Of a DNA stretch of 64,000 nucleotides, positions 8,321 through 16,589 are shown one piece after another. The stretch spans positions 992,001 to 1,056,000 of the forward strand of contig NZ_QPKF01000001.1 in the NCBI RefSeq assembly GCF_003339585.1, given 5' to 3'. Each line of letters opens with the position of its first letter. The first letter of the stretch is position 1. This stretch comes from Exiguobacterium sp. RIT594 (GTDB taxonomy: Bacteria; Bacillota; Bacilli; Exiguobacteriales; Exiguobacteriaceae). The notes under the pieces were generated by a model. It made no database searches, was not told where the DNA came from, and saw only the letters and a list, made by a program, of their open reading frames with translations. The translations under genes and the position numbers were made by a program.

Positions 8321-9154
8321 GGAGATGAAACGTTCAATCATGCGTTCATCGTGACGCGCAGATGGGCCGATCCAAATCAAATGACCGGGACTCGCCGACT
8401 CGATGAACTGGGCATGCGCAATCGCACGCCGGGCATAGAGGGCATGTTCGAAGGGAACGGCCCGGTCCGCCTTGGAATGGATGATCAGTACCGGACAGCG
8501 GATAGCTTGCAAAATCGGCCGGTCGATCTGTTGCGTCAAATCAAACAAGACGCCCCGCCCCGGTCCGTTCTGCAGTCCGACTTGATACAACAATTGTTGA
8601 TCGACTCCATTCAGTTGACGCCGAATCTCGTCCCGTTGCAACAGGCTAGTCATTTCGACCATCCGGACAGACGCTTCTTGCGGAAATTTGACCAACTTAT
8701 CTTTTACGTAATGCCACAGGACCCATTGCAGGAGCTGTAACGGACGTTGAAGGAGCGGTTGGACAAGCCACGCCTGATAAGGAAGCGAGATTTCGTGTGT
8801 CATCGCACAGGCAAGGACAAGTGAACGGACAGCCGGATTATTGCTTGCCAACGCAATTGCGGTCGGTCCACCGGCGGAAATGCCGTAGACGGTATAATGT
8901 TCGATGTGGCGCGAAGCCAGCCATCTTTTGTAAAAAGCAGCCAATTCGCTTGGCGATGAGGCGACATGGAGCGGTGTTTTCCCGTATCCCGGACGAGACG
9001 GAACGATGACCCGGTAACCGGCTTCGATCAATCGTTCCACATGATAGACTTCCCGGTAATCAGACTGTGTGCCATGAATCAGTAAAATGACGGGACCCGT
9101 TCCGCTGTCCCGGTAATCGAATCGGTAACCCTCCCAATCGGCAATGTGCTGCAT
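8306..9154 (-). CDS. Alpha/beta-hydrolase
   Basis: A 282-residue alpha/beta-hydrolase. It has the oxyanion HG motif (LLIHGTQSDY), the nucleophile elbow GISAG with Ser93, an Asp in IIHSKADRAVP and a His in ASPGHLIW near the C-terminus, so the catalytic triad is complete. No signal peptide is seen, so it should be cytoplasmic. The region between the nucleophile and acid is a ~100-residue cap (PYQAWLVQPLLQRPLQLLQWVLWHY) that may associate with lipid-like substrates. Substrate unknown. It diverges from the WYL regulator at 9267, which could control it. Confidence 0.85.
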   Translation of the reverse strand: MQHIADWEGYRFDYRDSGTGPVILLIHGTQSDYREVYHVERLIEAGYRVIVPSRPGYGKTPLHVASSPSELAAFYKRWLASRHIEHYTVYGISAGGPTAIALASNNPAVRSLVLACAMTHEISLPYQAWLVQPLLQRPLQLLQWVLWHYVKDKLVKFPQEASVRMVEMTSLLQRDEIRRQLNGVDQQLLYQVGLQNGPGRGVLFDLTQQIDRPILQAIRCPVLIIHSKADRAVPFEHALYARRAIAHAQFIESASPGHLIWIGPSARHDERMIERFISLNHL

Positions 9155-9214
9155 CCAAATTCTCCTATCTCTTAAATATTTCCATATTATTGTTAATTTT
9201 CCTACCTATTTAAG

Positions 9215-9233
9215 GTATAATCCAAGTATAATC
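9215..9233. promoter_or_regulatory. Tandem GTATAATC repeats in a divergent promoter region
   Basis: The octamer GTATAATC occurs twice at 9215-9222 and 9226-9233 with an 11-base period, between the divergent hydrolase and WYL-regulator genes. Each copy contains a perfect TATAAT -10 hexamer on the plus strand. They may be alternative start points or a direct-repeat operator for the WYL protein. Confidence 0.4.
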
Positions 9234-9266
9234 AAACATCTTATGGATAGGAAATGAGGATGCCCC

Positions 9267-10292
9267 GTGCCAAATGAAAAATTATCCAATCGGGATCGAT
9301 TACTAGCGGTTCGAGAAATTTTTGAACAGTATTCCGATGAAGAAGAGACGTTGACATTGGAAGAATTAAGTACAGAATTGTCGAAAAGGGGACTGATTGA
9401 AAAGCTGTCCCGGAAGTCTTTAAAAGAAGATATCGCGGCTCTTGCCAAATCAGGTTTTGACATCCATGCGGAAGAAACTAAAAACGGTCTGGCGATTCCG
9501 TATCATCTGGTCAGCCGTCCGTTCGAATACCACCACTTGCGTTTACTTGTAGATGCGATTGCCAGTGCGAAGTTCATTTCTGAGAGTGAAACGGAAGTTT
9601 TGGTCCGCAACATTCATACTTTGACGAGTAAACGTCTTGCGAAAACGTTGACGCCGGTCATACATACCGTCAAGAAACCGAAAGGCGTCATTCCTTTTTC
9701 GATTGATACCATCCAAAAGGCCATCATCGAACAGGACATCATCAGTTTTCAATATCAGGGAAAGTTCAATGAACGGACTCGAAAATTTGAGTTACGGCGG
9801 GACGGCGACTATTATCTCGTTACCCCGGCTCATTTAATTGTTGATAATGGGAACTACTACTTGATCGGCCGTGATGAACGTGTCGAAGAAATTCGGACGT
9901 ACCGGGTCGATCGCATCGTCAATTGCAGTGTTTTTGAACCGGCGCAGACACCGGTCGAGGTCGAATCGACGTATTTGAGCAGCATGTTCAATATGTACGG
10001 GGGAGAACAGGAACAGCTGACGTTGAAGTTCCATGAGAGCGTCATGCCGACAGTCGTCGATCGCTTCGGGACGGACATTCGTTGCCGGCGTTTAGAAGGG
10101 GACTGGTTTGAGGTCAAGGTGGGAGCACTGTTCTCTCAAGGTTTCATGATGTGGCTGATTCAGTTCGCGGAACAAGCGGAGATTCTTGAACCGGTCTTTT
10201 GTCGGGAAGCCTTTAAAAACAAAGTCCTGGAGCTTGCTAAAGTCTATCAAACGGGAATTGCGGTCAGTCAACCGATGAATGAGAGTGTCTAA
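9267..10292 (+). CDS. WYL-domain transcriptional regulator
   Basis: A 341-residue regulator. Residues 1-75 form an HTH region (NRDRLLAVREIFEQYSDEEE, LEELSTELSKRG, LKEDIAALAKSGF), typical of the DeoR/HTH_11-type N-terminus of WYL proteins. The central part contains the WYL-type ligand or nucleic-acid sensing domain with YYLIGRDERVEEIRTYRVDRI. The C-terminal ~90 residues resemble the WYL C-terminal extension. The start is GTG 9267. WYL proteins sense small ligands or nucleic acids and some act in DNA-damage or phage responses; no such partner is adjacent, so its target is unknown, possibly the divergent hydrolase. Confidence 0.85.
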   Translation: MPNEKLSNRDRLLAVREIFEQYSDEEETLTLEELSTELSKRGLIEKLSRKSLKEDIAALAKSGFDIHAEETKNGLAIPYHLVSRPFEYHHLRLLVDAIASAKFISESETEVLVRNIHTLTSKRLAKTLTPVIHTVKKPKGVIPFSIDTIQKAIIEQDIISFQYQGKFNERTRKFELRRDGDYYLVTPAHLIVDNGNYYLIGRDERVEEIRTYRVDRIVNCSVFEPAQTPVEVESTYLSSMFNMYGGEQEQLTLKFHESVMPTVVDRFGTDIRCRRLEGDWFEVKVGALFSQGFMMWLIQFAEQAEILEPVFCREAFKNKVLELAKVYQTGIAVSQPMNESV

Positions 10293-10299
10293 TACGATA

Positions 10300-10341
10300 G
10301 AAGCAGATCTTTTGCCGAACGGGGCAGAAGATCTGCTTTTG
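10300..10341 (+). terminator. Rho-independent terminator of the WYL gene
   Basis: AGCAGATCTT pairs with AAGATCTGCT, with additional inner TGCC/GGCA pairing, and is followed by TTTTGTCG and a further T run. Confidence 0.75.
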
Positions 10342-10434
10342 TCGTTTTTTGTCGTATATTCATATTTGAATATTTTTGAGCGGTTTTTCCGATTACCATT
10401 AAGGATATCTTATTTTTGTTACAGGAGGGGCATC

Positions 10435-10761
10435 ATGCAACATATGGAAAAACCACGGATGGGAAGCGTTATTGCGGGCGTGTCATACCTCTTTTTTATC
10501 TGTCTGTCGTACACGTCTTGGTATTTATTATCGATTTTTGCATTTAATCTTCTTTTCAGTACAGAGCTCTTAATGTCGATGGATCTTGTAGTCTTCGGCT
10601 TTAGTCCTTTATTTGCATTAGGCATCACGATGTTTTCGCTGAAAGTGTTGAAGCGGCATGCTCAGCCGAAATTCGGACCTTACATATTGGTAATCTATAG
10701 TATCTCGACCAGCGTCTTGATTTATTACTCTATCGTCTACTCGATATTGCCGCGAATCTGA
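10435..10761 (+). CDS. Small membrane protein with three predicted helices
   Basis: I take ATG 10435 as the start because AGGAGGGG lies at 10423-10430; the frame is open further upstream but that part overlaps the WYL gene terminator. The 108-residue product has a short polar N-terminus, then three hydrophobic segments (about residues 14-38, 45-67 and 80-104). No family recognised. It is preceded by a terminator and so has its own promoter. Confidence 0.65.
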   Translation: MQHMEKPRMGSVIAGVSYLFFICLSYTSWYLLSIFAFNLLFSTELLMSMDLVVFGFSPLFALGITMFSLKVLKRHAQPKFGPYILVIYSISTSVLIYYSIVYSILPRI

Positions 10762-10835
10762 CGAGGCTTGCATGGTGCGGTCTTTTGGAATATGCTACGG
10801 ATAGAGTATTAGCATGTTTTGGAGGAGGGGATACG

Positions 10836-10943
10836 ATGAATACACAGTATATCCTGGACTGGATGCCACTCGTGCTTCCGGTTGCTGCCATCGTCTTTAT
10901 TGTCATCATCGCGCGTAAAGCGTCTAAAATTGATTCTAAATAA
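10836..10943 (+). CDS. 35-aa single-pass membrane microprotein
   Basis: A 35-residue frame with an excellent ribosome site (GGAGGAGGGG, 10821-10830) before ATG 10836. The product has a short N-terminal part (MNTQYILDWM), one hydrophobic helix (PLVLPVAAIVFIVIIA) and a basic cytoplasmic tail (RKASKIDSK), consistent with an N-out small membrane protein. A terminator begins 6 bases after the stop, which supports a real transcription unit. Confidence 0.65.
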   Translation: MNTQYILDWMPLVLPVAAIVFIVIIARKASKIDSK

Positions 10944-10949
10944 GCAAAA

Positions 10950-10983
10950 GAAGGTGTTCCGGTATCGGAGCACCTTCTTTTTG
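10950..10983. terminator. Bidirectional terminator between convergent units
   Basis: GAAGGTGTTCCG (10950-10961) pairs with CGGAGCACCTTC (10966-10977), with one G-U pair, followed by TTTTT on the plus strand. AAAA on the left supplies T residues for the minus strand. Confidence 0.85.
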
Positions 10984-10985
10984 AT

Positions 10986-11960
10986 TTAACGTTCGATTTG
11001 TTCCCGGACATACTTTCGGAACAGTTGGAGATCGTACGCCGGTTCACTGCGGCTGAATTCAATCCCGTCGAGAAGGCGTGCGTGGGCAACGGCTTCCGGA
11101 AAATCGATCCGCGTTAACCATTCGACGGTTGTTTCCTCGTGACGGCGCGGGAATGCCTGTTCGAGTTGTGAAGCGATTTTCAGAAGCGGATGCTGGCTGT
11201 GTTTTTTAATCGGAGCCGGTTGCTTCATCCCTGTCATCCGGACGACGGGTTCAGGTTCTGTGGAAACGACCTGTCGTTTCCGAATCAAATAGAAGGTGAT
11301 TCCGACAGCAAGAATCGCCAACACAATCCCTGCCATGTTCAGATAAAACAGTGTATCGGAACTCATACTGGCCGCTTTCAGACTCTCTTGCGGGGCGATG
11401 TTTGATAAATCCGTCGCCTGCGCTCCCGTCTTTTGATCAATCTGTTCTGCGAGCGGTAACGTCCAGGTAAAGAGAGAGCCGAATGCTTCAAGTGCCGGAC
11501 GGGTCAAGTTCGCGACAGAACCAAACAGTGCTTCTTTGAGCAAGCGGATCACGGTAACGAGGATCAGACTGCCCCCTAGAAACAGCGAGACACCTGCAGT
11601 AATCCGGCGCCATTCTACGAGATGCTGTCTTAAGAAGGGAATTGCCCATAACAGACCAAGCAGCAGATAGGTGCCGATCGGCGGAGAAAGGCCGGGGAAC
11701 AACAGGGTCAGCCCGGTCAGCCCCGTCGCACTGATAGCAAATTTATACGGATGATCGACGGTCTCGAGCCACGCACCGACGGCGGTGGCGAGTAACAGCA
11801 GAATACTGATCAACGGAGAGACGAACAGAAACGCGATGGCCGCGACCAGTTGCACGCCAATCCGGATGTTGCGTGCCGGAATGACTACGAGCAGCGGGAA
11901 AATCAAAATAATGAGTGGTGCCTGCAGGAGACTGATGACGAGAATCCACCAGAGAATCAT
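10986..11960 (-). CDS. Membrane protein with C-terminal DUF4129-like domain
   Basis: A 324-residue protein with about five N-terminal membrane helices (residues 1-125), an extracytoplasmic segment, another helix (FYLNMAGIVLAILAVGITFYLI, ~210-230) and a cytoplasmic domain (ASQLEQAFPRRHEETTVEWLTRI...LQLFRKYVREQIER) resembling DUF4129. It is last in a moxR-DUF58 operon and overlaps DUF58 by 4 bases. In the similar B. subtilis cluster (yeaC-yeaD-yebA) the third protein carries a transglutaminase-like domain between the helices. No Cys/His/Asp transglutaminase core is visible here, so this looks like a scaffold that has lost or never had the enzyme domain. Confidence 0.7.
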   Translation of the reverse strand: MILWWILVISLLQAPLIILIFPLLVVIPARNIRIGVQLVAAIAFLFVSPLISILLLLATAVGAWLETVDHPYKFAISATGLTGLTLLFPGLSPPIGTYLLLGLLWAIPFLRQHLVEWRRITAGVSLFLGGSLILVTVIRLLKEALFGSVANLTRPALEAFGSLFTWTLPLAEQIDQKTGAQATDLSNIAPQESLKAASMSSDTLFYLNMAGIVLAILAVGITFYLIRKRQVVSTEPEPVVRMTGMKQPAPIKKHSQHPLLKIASQLEQAFPRRHEETTVEWLTRIDFPEAVAHARLLDGIEFSRSEPAYDLQLFRKYVREQIER

Positions 11961-13003
11961 GCGCTCACCCCCTTGTGCCGGTGTCCAAGATGAATTTCCG
12001 CGGTCGTCGAGGGGACGGTCCGTTGAAGACGTTTCGTGAAATAGCGGCGTTCGAGCGGTAAATCATATTCTGAAATCCGGGCGAGACACTCCATCGTCCG
12101 CAAAAATTGGTCCTTTCCTTTTCCCGAGGGAACGTGATACCACTGCCCATCCCGGTTGACCATTGAAATCCAGAGACTGTACGAGGCGCCTTGTTTTTCA
12201 AGTTCCCGGATAATCGTCGCCGCCCGCGAAAGTAACTTTTCAAAATCACCGCGTAAGGCTAAACCGTCCGCGGACAGCCCATCAATGATGACGGCATAAT
12301 CATGATTGCGCATCCGGTCATACTGATAGGAATACAGTTCTCCTGTTTTCGCATAAGCCGACCAATAGATCGTCTTCGCATCACCTGCGTAAGGGATGAC
12401 GGAGTGAAAGCTCGACCGATCCGTGAACGGACTCGACCGGTCAATCGTGTCACCGGGAATTTGGCGTTCGTTCCATTCGACCGAGGCCGGTGCAAAATCC
12501 GGGAAGACATGCCCGAGTTGTTGAATCGGCAACGTCAAGTAGAGCGTCATCAGATGGAACGGGTCGGAAATCATGATATCAAACGACTGAATCCGGATCG
12601 TGCCCCGTTTGGCTGCCGTGACGTCGATTTGAAACGGGACGCTGGCCTGACGCGGAACAAAGACATGTTGACGCCAAAACTGGCTGCTCGCGTCCTCGAT
12701 CCGGACCTGTTCCCCGAGAAGACCGGATACCGTCACTTTACCAAGGGAAAACCGTGTCGGATTATGGATTTCAAACGGGATGAGTAACGGATCGTCCCGG
12801 AAGGCGCGGACGGTTTCGACGAGCCGGACGCTCAGACGTGCTCCGAGGTACTCGAGGTACTTCGGTAAGAGGTAACCATATAATGTGTACGCGACGAGCA
12901 GTGTCGCAAGCAGGAGCGAGCCGTACAGCGTACAGATGCCGGCAGCGACGGCAATCCAAAATAAAATCATCGGATGAAAGGACTTCGGTGTAATCAATTG
13001 CAT
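11957..13003 (-). CDS. DUF58 domain protein (MoxR partner)
   Basis: A 348-residue protein with two N-terminal membrane helices (residues ~10-45), a beta-rich middle domain and a C-terminal vWA-like DUF58 domain. The DUF58 signature region is IDRSSPFTDRSSFHSVIPYAGDAKTIYWSAYAKTGELYSYQYD, followed by YAVIIDGL (vWA-type beta strand). DUF58 proteins are encoded with MoxR AAA+ ATPases and are thought to help assemble or activate partner complexes at the membrane. The gap to moxR is 1 base and it overlaps the next gene by 4, so the three form one operon. Confidence 0.85.
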   Translation of the reverse strand: MQLITPKSFHPMILFWIAVAAGICTLYGSLLLATLLVAYTLYGYLLPKYLEYLGARLSVRLVETVRAFRDDPLLIPFEIHNPTRFSLGKVTVSGLLGEQVRIEDASSQFWRQHVFVPRQASVPFQIDVTAAKRGTIRIQSFDIMISDPFHLMTLYLTLPIQQLGHVFPDFAPASVEWNERQIPGDTIDRSSPFTDRSSFHSVIPYAGDAKTIYWSAYAKTGELYSYQYDRMRNHDYAVIIDGLSADGLALRGDFEKLLSRAATIIRELEKQGASYSLWISMVNRDGQWYHVPSGKGKDQFLRTMECLARISEYDLPLERRYFTKRLQRTVPSTTAEIHLGHRHKGVSA

Positions 13004-13004
13004 A

Positions 13005-13913
13005 TTACACCTCGGTCGGAACAGTCAACGATTCCAAAATCTGTTGGACCAAGCGGCCGTTCGTCATCTTCAATGTCGCTTCAAGTGTCAGGACAAGCCG
13101 GTGGGCAAGCAGCGGCGTTGCGAGTTGCTTAATGTCTTCCGGTGTCACGTATGTCCGGTCATGCATCCAGGCCCGTGCTCGTGCGGCTTGCAGGAGTGCC
13201 AAGGTAGCACGGGGACTCGGACCGATTTCCACGTCACGGTGCGCCCGCAAGGCATCACAGACGTCGAGCAGGTAATCTTCGACCGCATCTTCGATCGTGA
13301 CGGCCTGTACCTCCTGTTTCCAGGTATTCAGTTGCTCAAGCGGCAATTGGAACGTACTCGGTTGTAAGTGAGCTCCCTGCAACAAGGCTTTTTCGACCCG
13401 GCGATCAAGTGGAGCGAACGACAGCTTAAACAAAAAGCGGTCGAGTTGTGCATGGGGGAGGGGAAACGTTCCCTGACCGTCAAACGGATTTTGAGTCGCG
13501 ATGACTAAAAAGTGTTGCGGTAACGTATAAGAGGTATCTCCGATCGTGACCTGTGCTTCACCCATCGCTTCGAGCAGGGCGGACTGTGTCCGCGGCGTCG
13601 TCCGGTTAATTTCGTCGACAAGAACGATATTAGCGAACAGCGGACCAAACCGTTGTTCGAATGAACCGGTCAACGGATTAAACAATTCCATGCCAAGCAG
13701 ATCGGTCGGTAACGTATCCGCGGTACATTGGACGCGGGAAAACTTGGCATCAAGTGTATTGGCCAGTGATTTGGCCAGTGTCGTCTTACCGGTACCCGGC
13801 CGGTCCTCAAGCAGAACGTGACCTTCCGACAACAGACCGATCAGCAGATGATCTATGACATGTTCTTGTCCGAGGACTGCTTGCTTTAAGTTCGTTCGTA
13901 ATTGTTGGAACAT
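13005..13913 (-). CDS. MoxR-family AAA+ ATPase
   Basis: A 302-residue AAA+ ATPase of the MoxR class. Walker A is DRPGTGKTTLAKS (about residues 38-50), Walker B IVLVDEINR, followed by TPRTQSALLEAMGE (the MoxR pore/sensor region), sensor 1 IATQNP and a C-terminal lid with sensor 2 (PSPRATLALLQAARA). MoxR proteins act as chaperone-like ATPases with vWA/DUF58 partners, as encoded next. It is first in the operon. The start at 13913 gives the usual family length. Confidence 0.92.
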   Translation of the reverse strand: MFQQLRTNLKQAVLGQEHVIDHLLIGLLSEGHVLLEDRPGTGKTTLAKSLANTLDAKFSRVQCTADTLPTDLLGMELFNPLTGSFEQRFGPLFANIVLVDEINRTTPRTQSALLEAMGEAQVTIGDTSYTLPQHFLVIATQNPFDGQGTFPLPHAQLDRFLFKLSFAPLDRRVEKALLQGAHLQPSTFQLPLEQLNTWKQEVQAVTIEDAVEDYLLDVCDALRAHRDVEIGPSPRATLALLQAARARAWMHDRTYVTPEDIKQLATPLLAHRLVLTLEATLKMTNGRLVQQILESLTVPTEV

Positions 13914-14024
13914 GGATAAATCCCCCTTTTTATTTCGTATTCTTAAAGTTTACGAAAATTCAGATAAAACTGCCAGTGATTTAAGTCTGTTTTCCAGATT
14001 TAGTGGTTTTACTAGGAGAGAAAC

Positions 14025-14056
14025 GAAAAAATCCTTGACCCGGGACAGGTCAAGGA
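14025..14056 (-). terminator. Rho-independent terminator of the DUF3006 operon
   Basis: Read on the minus strand, TCCTTGACC and GGTCAAGGA (14048-14056 with 14032-14040) form a 9-bp stem, followed by a T run (complement of 14025-14031). It closes the histidine phosphatase / MBL / DUF3006 operon. Confidence 0.85.
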
Positions 14057-14063
14057 GCGGCAC

Positions 14064-14279
14064 TTAGTCTTCAAACAGTTCATCCATTAAGCTGTCAATT
14101 TCCTGGCGGCGGTTATTCGTTTCGTCCCGGAGAATCCGGATCGAACGACCGCGCCATTCAAGCCAGTCGCCGATCGTTGCGGCACGGGGCAGACGCGAGC
14201 GGGGGACTTGAACCGTTTCACGGCTCTCCGTCTCACAAATTGCCTGATCCCCTTCAAATTCCGTGACGGTCATTTTCAT
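14064..14279 (-). CDS. DUF3006 small beta protein
   Basis: A 71-residue protein matching DUF3006: a small beta fold opening MKMTVTEFEGDQAICETE and continuing VQVPRSRLP...GDWLEWRGRSIRI, with an acidic helical tail. DUF3006 genes are commonly next to ComEC/Rec2-like metallo-beta-lactamase genes, as here (15-base gap). Function unknown; presumably linked with the upstream hydrolase. Confidence 0.75.
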   Translation of the reverse strand: MKMTVTEFEGDQAICETESRETVQVPRSRLPRAATIGDWLEWRGRSIRILRDETNNRRQEIDSLMDELFED

Positions 14280-14294
14280 CGTGAATCCTCTCCT

Positions 14295-15167
14295 TTACTC
14301 AGGGCGTAAGTCGGTCCGGCTTTTGACTTGAATCGTCTCCCCGTCTGACGTGTACTGAACGGTGCCCATCCGGTCCGTCCGATCGACCTGGATGCTTTCT
14401 GCCGCGAGCGCATTCATGACGGTCGGACGCGGATGACCGTAAGCATTACCTTCACCGGCTGAAATCAAGGCGCGGGAAGGGTGGACTGCTTGTAAAAAGG
14501 GAATCGAGGACGAGGTATCCGCACCATGATGCCCGACTTTTAACACATCAGCTTTTAAATCCATTCCGGATTCGAGCAAATCCTGTTCCGTCCGAATCGG
14601 AGCGTCTCCCATGAAGAGAAAAGTATTATTGCCATGAACGAGTTGCAGAACTGTACTCCAGCTATTTAAATCACGGGTGCCGTCGCGGAGCGGGGCGAGT
14701 AAGTTCAGTTTCACTTCGTCACTCGGAATCGAGACACCGGCCTTAGCCGTTTTAATGGTGATTCCTTGCCGTTTGACGGCGAGTAAAAAGTCCCGATAGG
14801 TTTCCGTCGTGTGGTTGACGCGTGGGGCATAGACTTGATCAACGGGCAGGGCATCGAGAATCGTATCGAGACCACCGATATGATCTGCGTCCGGATGTGT
14901 CGCGATGACGGCTGTTAAGCGGGTGATGCCAAGGTCCTTCAGATAGCGGACGACATCGTCTCCTTTCCCGTTGTTCCCACCGTCAATCAAAATCGTTTCG
15001 TTTTTCGTCTGAATCAATGTACTGTCACCCTGACCGACATCAAAGCCGTAGACGTGAATGACGGAACCTGATTCCGGACGATCACCAGGTGACGGTTCGT
15101 CGTCGCGTGTCATATAAAAGACGACAATCAGACACAAGGCAAGCAACAGAACGGAACCCCATTTCAT
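14295..15167 (-). CDS. Membrane-anchored ComEC/Rec2-like metallo-beta-lactamase hydrolase
   Basis: A 290-residue protein with an N-terminal signal anchor (residues ~3-20) and a metallo-beta-lactamase domain facing outward. The metal motif is THPDADHIGGLD (HxDxDH), with further ligands at FMGDAP and KVGHHGADTSS. The opening VYGFDVGQGDSTLI is typical of the ComEC C-terminal hydrolase family. Standalone members are thought to be extracellular or envelope nucleases or phosphodiesterases, but the substrate here is unknown. It is in the middle of an operon with a histidine phosphatase upstream (2-base gap) and DUF3006 downstream. Confidence 0.85.
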   Translation of the reverse strand: MKWGSVLLLALCLIVVFYMTRDDEPSPGDRPESGSVIHVYGFDVGQGDSTLIQTKNETILIDGGNNGKGDDVVRYLKDLGITRLTAVIATHPDADHIGGLDTILDALPVDQVYAPRVNHTTETYRDFLLAVKRQGITIKTAKAGVSIPSDEVKLNLLAPLRDGTRDLNSWSTVLQLVHGNNTFLFMGDAPIRTEQDLLESGMDLKADVLKVGHHGADTSSSIPFLQAVHPSRALISAGEGNAYGHPRPTVMNALAAESIQVDRTDRMGTVQYTSDGETIQVKSRTDLRPE

Positions 15168-15169
15168 GG

Positions 15170-15721
15170 CTATCCCTCCCGTTTCTCAAACAGATACAAC
15201 ATGCCGTTACGCGGATGACCGAAGCGGGGACCGACATACCCCCGTTTTTTTAAGGCAGACCGCATCAGAATCATCATACCGCCGTGTCCGACGAGCAGGA
15301 CCCGGTCATGTTCTTGTTGTTCAAACGTCAACTGGTTCAGGAGAACCGTAATCCGCTCGTTGGCATCCTTGATTTCCGCTTGAATCCGCTTGCTGAAGGG
15401 GGCGACAAGTCGTCCTATCAACGCCCAGGCGAGAAACGGGAGGCGGATTCGCGAGCGGATGGTCGGGAATGGGACTTCCCGTAACAGGTCCGTTATGATG
15501 ATGTCGTTTCCATATACACTTTTCGCTGTCTGAACGGCACGCGGCATACTGCTGGCGTAACAAATCGTCCAGTCGATGTTTCCGAGTTCAACCGGCTGGA
15601 CATCGATGGTCGAGACGTCATAACGTTCAATCCAGGCCTCGATATCGGCTGCGCTGATCCAGCCTTTGGTCGGGTAACCCTCCGTTACCCGGTGGTGTCT
15701 GACTAATCCAATCTGTTTCAT
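15170..15721 (-). CDS. Histidine phosphatase superfamily protein
   Basis: A 183-residue protein of the phosphoglycerate-mutase-like histidine phosphatase superfamily. The N-terminal motif is GLVRHHR, where the usual RHG Gly is replaced by His but the nucleophilic His is kept. Other motifs are YASSMPRAVQTA (second conserved Arg) and VLLVGHGGMM (second catalytic His). The GYPTKGWISAADIEAW segment after the first motif occurs in a subgroup of these proteins. It is probably a phosphatase of unknown substrate. First gene of the operon with the MBL hydrolase and DUF3006. Confidence 0.8.
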   Translation of the reverse strand: MKQIGLVRHHRVTEGYPTKGWISAADIEAWIERYDVSTIDVQPVELGNIDWTICYASSMPRAVQTAKSVYGNDIIITDLLREVPFPTIRSRIRLPFLAWALIGRLVAPFSKRIQAEIKDANERITVLLNQLTFEQQEHDRVLLVGHGGMMILMRSALKKRGYVGPRFGHPRNGMLYLFEKREG

Positions 15722-15794
15722 ATGTTTGCGACGGTCGCTTGCATCAAGAAACCGTCCACCTCTCTTTCCATCTCTCTCTATCGTCTAGCTGTCA

Positions 15795-16589
15795 TTATAG
15801 GGCAAGGCGGATCGCCATGCCGCACAGTAAGGCACCAAGAATACTCAGTAAACTGCCGATGATATAATATTCCGCAAAACGGCGGTCGTCAAACTGTTTA
15901 AAGCGGGCCAATGCCTTTAAGGCAATGATGAATCCAATGGCGCCCGTTGCATTGACTGCCACCAAAGAGACGATGATGGCCCGTTCGACGAGTCCGATGT
16001 AACGGCCGACGCCGTTGATTTCCGTCGTATAACTGCGGGCGGAATCCTCGACTTCATGCGTGACGGACCGCTTCAGACCGTCCAGTTGTTCTTTTCGTGT
16101 GACCTTCCGCTCAAAATGCGATTCAATCAAGCGGGGCGCAAAGGGGGCAAGCAGTGGGGCAATCCCGCGTCCGATTAACTCCGTTGCAATCAAGCCCCAG
16201 ACGCTGATCCACAGGATTTGATCCGGTAACGTAAACGATGCCGGCCAAGCGACAGGGGTGAAAAAGAGGACGATACCGGTCAGAATCCCGATATGGAGCA
16301 ATTGATCGATCCAAAAGGCAAGTGCCGGAGGCAACAGTCGCTTTAAGGGCGAACCGTCAAGCAAGGCATGTGTGACGATGATTCCGGCGCCGATCATCCA
16401 GGCCGTCTGACCAGTCACGTCATTCATCTGGTAAAAGAGTCCGAGGACGGCGGCTGTGCCGATGCTATGTATCGTTATATGTTCGAGTAATACCCGAAAC
16501 GTGCGTTGTTTCAACTTCGCCATCCGTTGACTCTGGAACGGAAAATCCGCCAACAGATGGACGAGGAGCAGACTTAAGAGCAAAGTCAT
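15795..16589 (-). CDS. DUF3307 membrane protein
   Basis: A 264-residue polytopic protein. The N-terminal ~120 residues match DUF3307 (LLLVHLLADFPFQSQRMAKLKQRTFRVLLEHITIHSIGTA..., HALLD). There are about seven hydrophobic segments and a cytoplasmic loop in the middle (ESHFERKVTRKEQLDGLKRSVTHEVEDSARSYTTEI). It follows satD with a 4-base ATGA overlap, so the two are one translationally coupled unit. The SatD/DUF3307 pairing recurs in bacteria but its function is not established. Confidence 0.8.
   Translation of the reverse strand: MTLLLSLLLVHLLADFPFQSQRMAKLKQRTFRVLLEHITIHSIGTAAVLGLFYQMNDVTGQTAWMIGAGIIVTHALLDGSPLKRLLPPALAFWIDQLLHIGILTGIVLFFTPVAWPASFTLPDQILWISVWGLIATELIGRGIAPLLAPFAPRLIESHFERKVTRKEQLDGLKRSVTHEVEDSARSYTTEINGVGRYIGLVERAIIVSLVAVNATGAIGFIIALKALARFKQFDDRRFAEYYIIGSLLSILGALLCGMAIRLAL

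Noticed and set aside
15170-15721. RHH instead of RHG as an inactivating change in the histidine phosphatase
   Set aside because: The nucleophilic His is kept and a subgroup of the superfamily varies at the next position.
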